From: Polyangiaceae bacterium
GTDB taxonomy: Bacteria; Myxococcota_A; Polyangia; Polyangiales; Polyangiaceae
Direction: 5' to 3'
Length of the DNA: 64,000 nucleotides
Assembly: GCA_025936115.1 (NCBI GenBank)
Contig: JAICTZ010000027.1
Location: 1 to 64,000 of the forward strand
In this document: piece after piece, positions 60,034 through 64,000 of the stretch
Layout: each line of letters begins with the position of its first letter
Numbering within the stretch: position 1 is the first letter of the stretch
Position numbers and translations under genes: made by a program
The notes under the pieces: model-generated
What the model saw: only the letters and a program-made list of their open reading frames with translations
Databases searched by the model: none
Told to the model about the DNA's origin: nothing

Positions 60034-61968
60034 ATGGTGAGGAAGGTGGAATCCCGAGGTCGAAGTCTGCCCTACACGGGCGGCGACAGCAGCATTCACA
60101 GCCTGAAATTCAGGCTGTTGGCGGCGCTAAGCGGCGTCACGGTCACCGTCGCGTGCGCGGGGCGATCGGAGCACCATGCATCGGACGCGAGCGGCGGCAG
60201 CTCAGGTACGGAAGCCAGCGCGGGTAGCGGCGGCACGTCGCGTGGAGGGAATGGCGGCAGCGGAGGTAGCTCCGTCAGCACGGGGGGCAACGTGGGTCCG
60301 GGTGACACCGGCGGCACCGGCGGTACAGGCGGCACCGACGTCGTCGCCGGCTCCGGGGGACGCAACACGAGCGGCGCTGGCGGAGCGCCGGTGACACCGA
60401 TCGCAGGCAGCGGCGGCGGCGGTGCGCCACCTGGCGTAGGCGGGTCGTCCGCAGGCAACGGCGGGACCGGTGCGCGACGCGCGACGCTCGGCTGCACGGC
60501 AGCGGGCGATTTCGCCGCGGGCCTCGAATCCTGTAACGGCTCGTTCGTGCACCGGGCGAGCCCGGTTGCATGTCCGCAATCACCGCACGACGAGTCGTCA
60601 AGCGCGGGTGCGGGCGGGGAAGCGGGGGCCGTGCAGTTCGAACAGTGTGAAAGCGACGCCGATTGCCGTGGCCTTGCCAACGCCTACTGCGCGCAGTCGG
60701 TCGTCACGTTCGGACCAGTCATCGGCCTGTGCCTGAGCTCGTGCGAGACAGACGCAGATTGTGAGTCAGACCAGATCTGCAGCTGCGATTCGGCAAACTA
60801 CGTCTCCTTTGCGGCGAAGCAGCCGCTCACCTTCGGTGTCTGCACAGCCGCGGCATGCCACACGGACGCTGACTGCCAAGCCGGCTTGCTCTGCGTTGCG
60901 CCAACCACGGACGTCTGCGGCTCGACGCTGGCGCGCAATTTCCACTGTCAATCTGCCACTGACGAATGCAGCGGGCCGGGCGACTGCGGGAAAGCCCCAT
61001 ACGGCGCTTTTGGCTGCGAAGCGAACGGTGGCAGTGGAACGTACGTGTGCAACGACGCGCAGTGCGGTCGACCCTTCCTCGTCGCCGGAGCAGCGCGCCA
61101 GAGCGAAGCGTGCGAGAGCCCCGAGTGGCGCGACCGCACCTTGGCACCCTGCCTCACGCTGAGCGCGCTCGACGACGCGACGCGCGCCATCATTGCCGAC
61201 CATTTCCGAGCCGCGGCGCTGATGGAGCACGCTTCGATCGCAGCGTTCGCGCGCTTCTCACTACAACTCTTGGCGCTCGGTGCGCCGCCCGATCTCGTCA
61301 CGGCGTCGGCCGAGGCGATGGCCGACGAAACTCGGCACGCCGAGCTCTGCTTCGAGCTCGCGTCGCGCTATGGCGCACGCGACTGCGGCCCTGGGCCGCT
61401 CGCGCTCGAAGGAGCCTTCGAGGCCGTCGATTTGGCGAGCATCGTCGAGCTCGTGCTCGAGGAAGGTTGCATTGGAGAAACGAGCGCCGCGCTCGAGGCT
61501 CGCTGGGCGGCCGAAGCGGCCTCGGAGCCGCTCATTCGCGAAGTGTTCGAGCGCATCGCCGCCGACGAAGAGCGGCACGCGGCGCTCGCGTTTCGGTTCG
61601 TGGCTTGGGCGCTTGCGCGAAACCCACGCCTGCTCGCGCAAGTGCAGACGCGCCTGAGCACGCTCGCCATCGAGCAGCCGCACTGCGCCGCGGTCGAGCC
61701 ACCGCACCCGCTCGCAGCTGAGCTCGCTGCGCACGGCGTGCTTTCGGCCGAGGCGCACCTCGCGGCTCGCATGGCCGCGCTTCACGACATCGTTCCGAGC
61801 GTACTCGCGACCTTCGAGCCGACGGCGCGCCACTCACAACCACGGACTCGGTCCGCGTTCACCGTCGGCGAGCGAGCTGCCCGCTGCCACGCGCCGTGCG
61901 ACGAGCACGGCCAGCGTCAGCCATCCGGCGAGGCACGCCCAACCGAGACCGCGATCACCCGCGGCTAA
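60034..61968 (+). CDS. Exported protein with Cys-rich region and ferritin-like di-iron domain
   Basis: A 644-residue protein. The signal-like segment LAALSGVTVTVAC has a lipobox near residue 42. A Gly/Ser/Thr-rich linker follows (about 45-150). A Cys-rich region of about 200 residues has repeated C-x6-DADC-type motifs (CESDADC, CETDADC, CHTDADC), which suggest small disulfide or metal-binding knots. A ferritin-like four-helix domain occupies about 385-560 with ligand-type motifs LMEHASIAAFARF, ADETRHAELC, LVLEEGCIGET and AADEERHAALAF. The last 45 residues are low-quality and overlap the convergent gene by 135 nt. Its function is unknown; oxidase or metal storage at the cell surface is conceivable. 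Confidence 0.85.
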   Translation: MVRKVESRGRSLPYTGGDSSIHSLKFRLLAALSGVTVTVACAGRSEHHASDASGGSSGTEASAGSGGTSRGGNGGSGGSSVSTGGNVGPGDTGGTGGTGGTDVVAGSGGRNTSGAGGAPVTPIAGSGGGGAPPGVGGSSAGNGGTGARRATLGCTAAGDFAAGLESCNGSFVHRASPVACPQSPHDESSSAGAGGEAGAVQFEQCESDADCRGLANAYCAQSVVTFGPVIGLCLSSCETDADCESDQICSCDSANYVSFAAKQPLTFGVCTAAACHTDADCQAGLLCVAPTTDVCGSTLARNFHCQSATDECSGPGDCGKAPYGAFGCEANGGSGTYVCNDAQCGRPFLVAGAARQSEACESPEWRDRTLAPCLTLSALDDATRAIIADHFRAAALMEHASIAAFARFSLQLLALGAPPDLVTASAEAMADETRHAELCFELASRYGARDCGPGPLALEGAFEAVDLASIVELVLEEGCIGETSAALEARWAAEAASEPLIREVFERIAADEERHAALAFRFVAWALARNPRLLAQVQTRLSTLAIEQPHCAAVEPPHPLAAELAAHGVLSAEAHLAARMAALHDIVPSVLATFEPTARHSQPRTRSAFTVGERAARCHAPCDEHGQRQPSGEARPTETAITRG

Positions 61969-63675
61969 CCAGCGCTCGAACGGTTTCTCGCGTGCGAGCG
62001 CCGCCAACACCACGAGCGCGGCGGCGAGCGGCAAGCCGGCGCGCAGCGTGAGCCCGCGCACCTCGTCGATGTCGAGCCGTCCGAGCACCCAACGTAGCGC
62101 CGTGACCGAGCCGGCGATCGCCCAGGTCTTCAGCAAGAGCCACAGCACGCCCCCGAGCGCCATGCCGAGCGACGGCGCGAGCGACGAGCTCGTGCCGGGT
62201 AGGCGCGCGCCCCCGCAAAACGCGAGCGCGGTGACGCCGCTCACGAGCAAAAGCTGCGCTTGACCCATGAGCGCCGCGGCAGCTTGGCGGCGCTCGGCAC
62301 GACCTTTTTCGGGACCGAGCGCGAGCGCGAGGGAGCGGCCGCGGGACACCTCGGGCACGAGCGAGAGGACGAGCAGCGAGGCCGCCGCGAGCAGGAGGGG
62401 GCTCTTGAAGGCGAGCCAATCCCACGGCGCGGGGCCCTGGGCGAGCGCGAGCGCGTCGGGTCCGTAACTACCGACGGCGAGACCGAGACACGCGACCGCG
62501 CCGAGCGCAGGCAGTGCTTGCACGAGCACGAGCAGCGCGCGGCGCGTTCGCGCCCACACGCCGCGTTCACCCGGCGCACCGAAGACGAAGCTTGCGAGCG
62601 CGAGCGCCGTAAACGAGAGCACGACGAGAATCGGCAGGTCTATCTCGCGCGCGACGATGGGAATACCGAGCGCGGTCGCCGCGACGAGCGCGTTCGTGAC
62701 CACGAACACGACGTAGCTGCCGACGCCGGTTGGGAGCAGTTGCACGAGCCGGCCCGCACCTGACGGCGACGGCCGCGCCCCGGCGGCGCGCGGCGGCTTC
62801 GGCGCCGTGTCCCGGCTGCGCAAGCGCTCGAGCAAGCGATGTTCGACGAAGCTCAGCGCGCGGCCGAACGGCGACGCGAGCAGGAAGAGCAGCGCGAGCG
62901 CGCCCGCGATGAGCGCGGCACCCGCGCCGAGATCGCGCGGCAGGAGCGGGCGGAACCCGGTCACGTCGAGGATCAGTCGCCGTCCGTCGGCTCGGTCATC
63001 GCGTTCGACCACGAGCTCCGCGCTGCGCGCGCGCGGCGGGGGCACCAAATCGTCCACGCCGAGCACGTGCACGCCCGCGAGCTCACGCAGCCGATCGCCG
63101 AGCTCTACACCGGCGCGCTCGGCGGCACTCCCCGGCATCACGCCGGACACGGTCGGCAGGGCTCGATCCTCCGCGAGCAGCACGCCGATGAACTCCGCGA
63201 ACTTCGCGCCTTCGTCACGGCGCGTTTCGAGCGTCGCGCTGTCGCCTTCGGCGGGAATGAAGTCGAGCGTCACGTCCGGCAAGATGCCGGTCACGGGCGG
63301 CGTGCGCGCGACGCGCGGCGCGAACGACACTTCGATCGAGCCGTGAAACGTCGCGTGTGACGGGGCAGTCGTTCCGCTGAACGCGCGCTCGACGGGACGC
63401 GTCACGTCGACCGACACCGCGTGCGTCGACACGCTCCGTCCCGGCAACGACAACTCGAAGTGCTGCGAGCGCGGCTGGCCCGCGCGATTCACCTCTCCCC
63501 GGAGCGTGACTTCCGCCGCGCGCCCCTCGGGGAACGCATCGCCGCGGAGCTCGATCAGATCCCCTTCCCGCAGGCGGGTAGAAGCCACTCCGTCCACGTT
63601 CACGAGCGCAGGCCCGCCGGCCGACTGGCACGCACAGCCAAAAACGATAAGAGTTAGGGAACCGGCTTTGCCCAC
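61834..63675 (-). CDS. PDZ lipoprotein fused to a NuoH-like membrane domain
   Basis: A 613-residue fusion. A short lipoprotein signal ends IVFGC (about residue 14). An extracytoplasmic beta region (about 20-165) precedes a PDZ domain (about 170-235, PTVSGVMPGSAAERAGVELGDRL). A TM (about 245-268), a Pro/Arg-rich cytosolic linker and then a polytopic domain (about 310-575) follow. That domain resembles complex I subunit H: DLPILVVLSFTALALASFV, ALAQGPAPWDWLAFKSPLLL and LRWVLGRLDIDEVRGLTLRAGLPL match NuoH at the right spacing. The ETNRTPFDxPEAExELV loop is replaced by EVSRGRSLALALGPEKGR, so quinone chemistry is unlikely. I chose GTG 63675 (before the signal) over ATG 63753. It overlaps the convergent gene 3' end. 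Confidence 0.78.
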   Translation of the reverse strand: MGKAGSLTLIVFGCACQSAGGPALVNVDGVASTRLREGDLIELRGDAFPEGRAAEVTLRGEVNRAGQPRSQHFELSLPGRSVSTHAVSVDVTRPVERAFSGTTAPSHATFHGSIEVSFAPRVARTPPVTGILPDVTLDFIPAEGDSATLETRRDEGAKFAEFIGVLLAEDRALPTVSGVMPGSAAERAGVELGDRLRELAGVHVLGVDDLVPPPRARSAELVVERDDRADGRRLILDVTGFRPLLPRDLGAGAALIAGALALLFLLASPFGRALSFVEHRLLERLRSRDTAPKPPRAAGARPSPSGAGRLVQLLPTGVGSYVVFVVTNALVAATALGIPIVAREIDLPILVVLSFTALALASFVFGAPGERGVWARTRRALLVLVQALPALGAVACLGLAVGSYGPDALALAQGPAPWDWLAFKSPLLLAAASLLVLSLVPEVSRGRSLALALGPEKGRAERRQAAAALMGQAQLLLVSGVTALAFCGGARLPGTSSSLAPSLGMALGGVLWLLLKTWAIAGSVTALRWVLGRLDIDEVRGLTLRAGLPLAAALVVLAALAREKPFERWLAAGDRGLGWACLAGWLTLAVLVARRVAAGSSLADGERGPSPWL

Positions 63676-63842
63676 GCTGGCGCACAGCGTAGCAACCTGC
63701 CGGAATTTCGGAAAAATTCCCTGCTCACGCGCGCCTTGCTCCCTTGACGCCATGCATCATGCTTCAGAGAGCGGCGCCTCACACCTGCCCGCTCGGACAC
63801 GACTCAAAGGTCGGCCGAGCCTCTAGCCACCCCATTTTCCCC

Positions 63843-64000
63843 ATGAACACCGAAACCGTCACCGAGGCCAACGGGTCCGTCCCGCGCCGCATCATCAAGC
63901 GGTACTCGAACCGCAAGCTCTACGACACGCAGGGCAGCACCTACGTGACGCTCCTCCAGATCGCACAGATGATCCGCGAGGGCGAAGAAGTCCAAATCAT
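63843..64000 (+). CDS. phaR: PhaR-type polyhydroxyalkanoate synthesis regulator, 5' part
   Basis: The first 52 codons of a gene cut by the window edge. The sequence PRRIIKRYSNRKLYDTQGSTYVTLLQIAQMIREGEEVQI is the PHB/PHA accumulation regulator DNA-binding domain (PhaR/PhaQ family), which represses PHA synthesis and granule-protein genes. The ATG 63843 start is supported by the position of the domain right after a 15-residue head. No phaC or phasin gene is seen before the edge. Confidence 0.88.
   Translation, partial: MNTETVTEANGSVPRRIIKRYSNRKLYDTQGSTYVTLLQIAQMIREGEEVQI

Overview
This is a GC-rich, densely coded chromosomal segment of about 52 genes. It most likely comes from a myxobacterium of the Polyangiales (Sorangium/Polyangium-type) lineage. 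That is inferred from four things: a very large Ser/Thr kinase-ATPase-TPR regulator; many lipoproteins whose lipobox cysteine is followed by long Gly/Ser/Thr-rich linkers; one protein with a MYXO-CTERM-like tail (C-G-C, hydrophobic helix, Arg/Lys); and a fibro-slime domain protein. No rRNA, tRNA, CRISPR array, prophage or complete insertion sequence was seen.

Layout. Positions 1-180 are a degenerate tandem decamer repeat. 276-3866 (minus) holds grpE-dnaK and a zinc-ribbon membrane protein. 3968-6525 (plus) holds pcrA and an overlapping TPR protein. 6537-10400 has a fibro-slime lipoprotein divergent from a K+-channel/RCK gene that overlaps a secreted M1-type peptidase. 10624-15099 is a 1491-residue kinase/degenerate cyclase/AAA/TPR protein. 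15173-23731 mixes two large lipoproteins with VOC, PilZ, DnaJ and ProC genes. 23854-27631 is core metabolism (asd, thyX, nadA) interrupted by a Phd/VapC toxin-antitoxin pair. 27775-30627 has an expansin-like lipoprotein and an ECF42-type sigma factor with its DGPF partner. 30715-36754 holds envelope hydrolases and small unknowns. 36881-39936 (minus) is an LpoA-like lipoprotein-tsaE-mlaE operon. 39973-46584 has an orphan cytochrome-b-like protein, a MYXO-CTERM protein and four consecutive PLP aminotransferase genes. 46591-49845 includes a hybrid histidine kinase. 49846-55446 carries a double-length P-type ATPase overlapping pip. 55551-57888 has SseB-like, acyltransferase and RHH/VapC genes. 57889-64000 has secreted proteins, a truncated LysR gene, a PDZ/NuoH-like fusion and the start of a PhaR-type regulator.

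How the genes work together. Several units are clearly coupled by 4-8 nt start/stop overlaps: pcrA-TPR, channel-peptidase, LpoA-like-tsaE-mlaE, pip-P-type ATPase, SseB-plsC and antitoxin-vapC. The best candidates for unusual biology are the PDZ-lipoprotein/NuoH-like fusion (61834-63675), the P-type ATPase whose first half is a decayed ATPase copy (50066-54493), the ECF42 locus with a matching promoter-like motif upstream (28921-28947), the lipid-anchored expansin (27775-28671), and a long near-perfect inverted repeat after nadA (27628-27707).

Limits. Everything is from reading the sequence and recalling family motifs; no searches were run. Start codons are uncertain for several GTG/TTG-initiated genes and are flagged.
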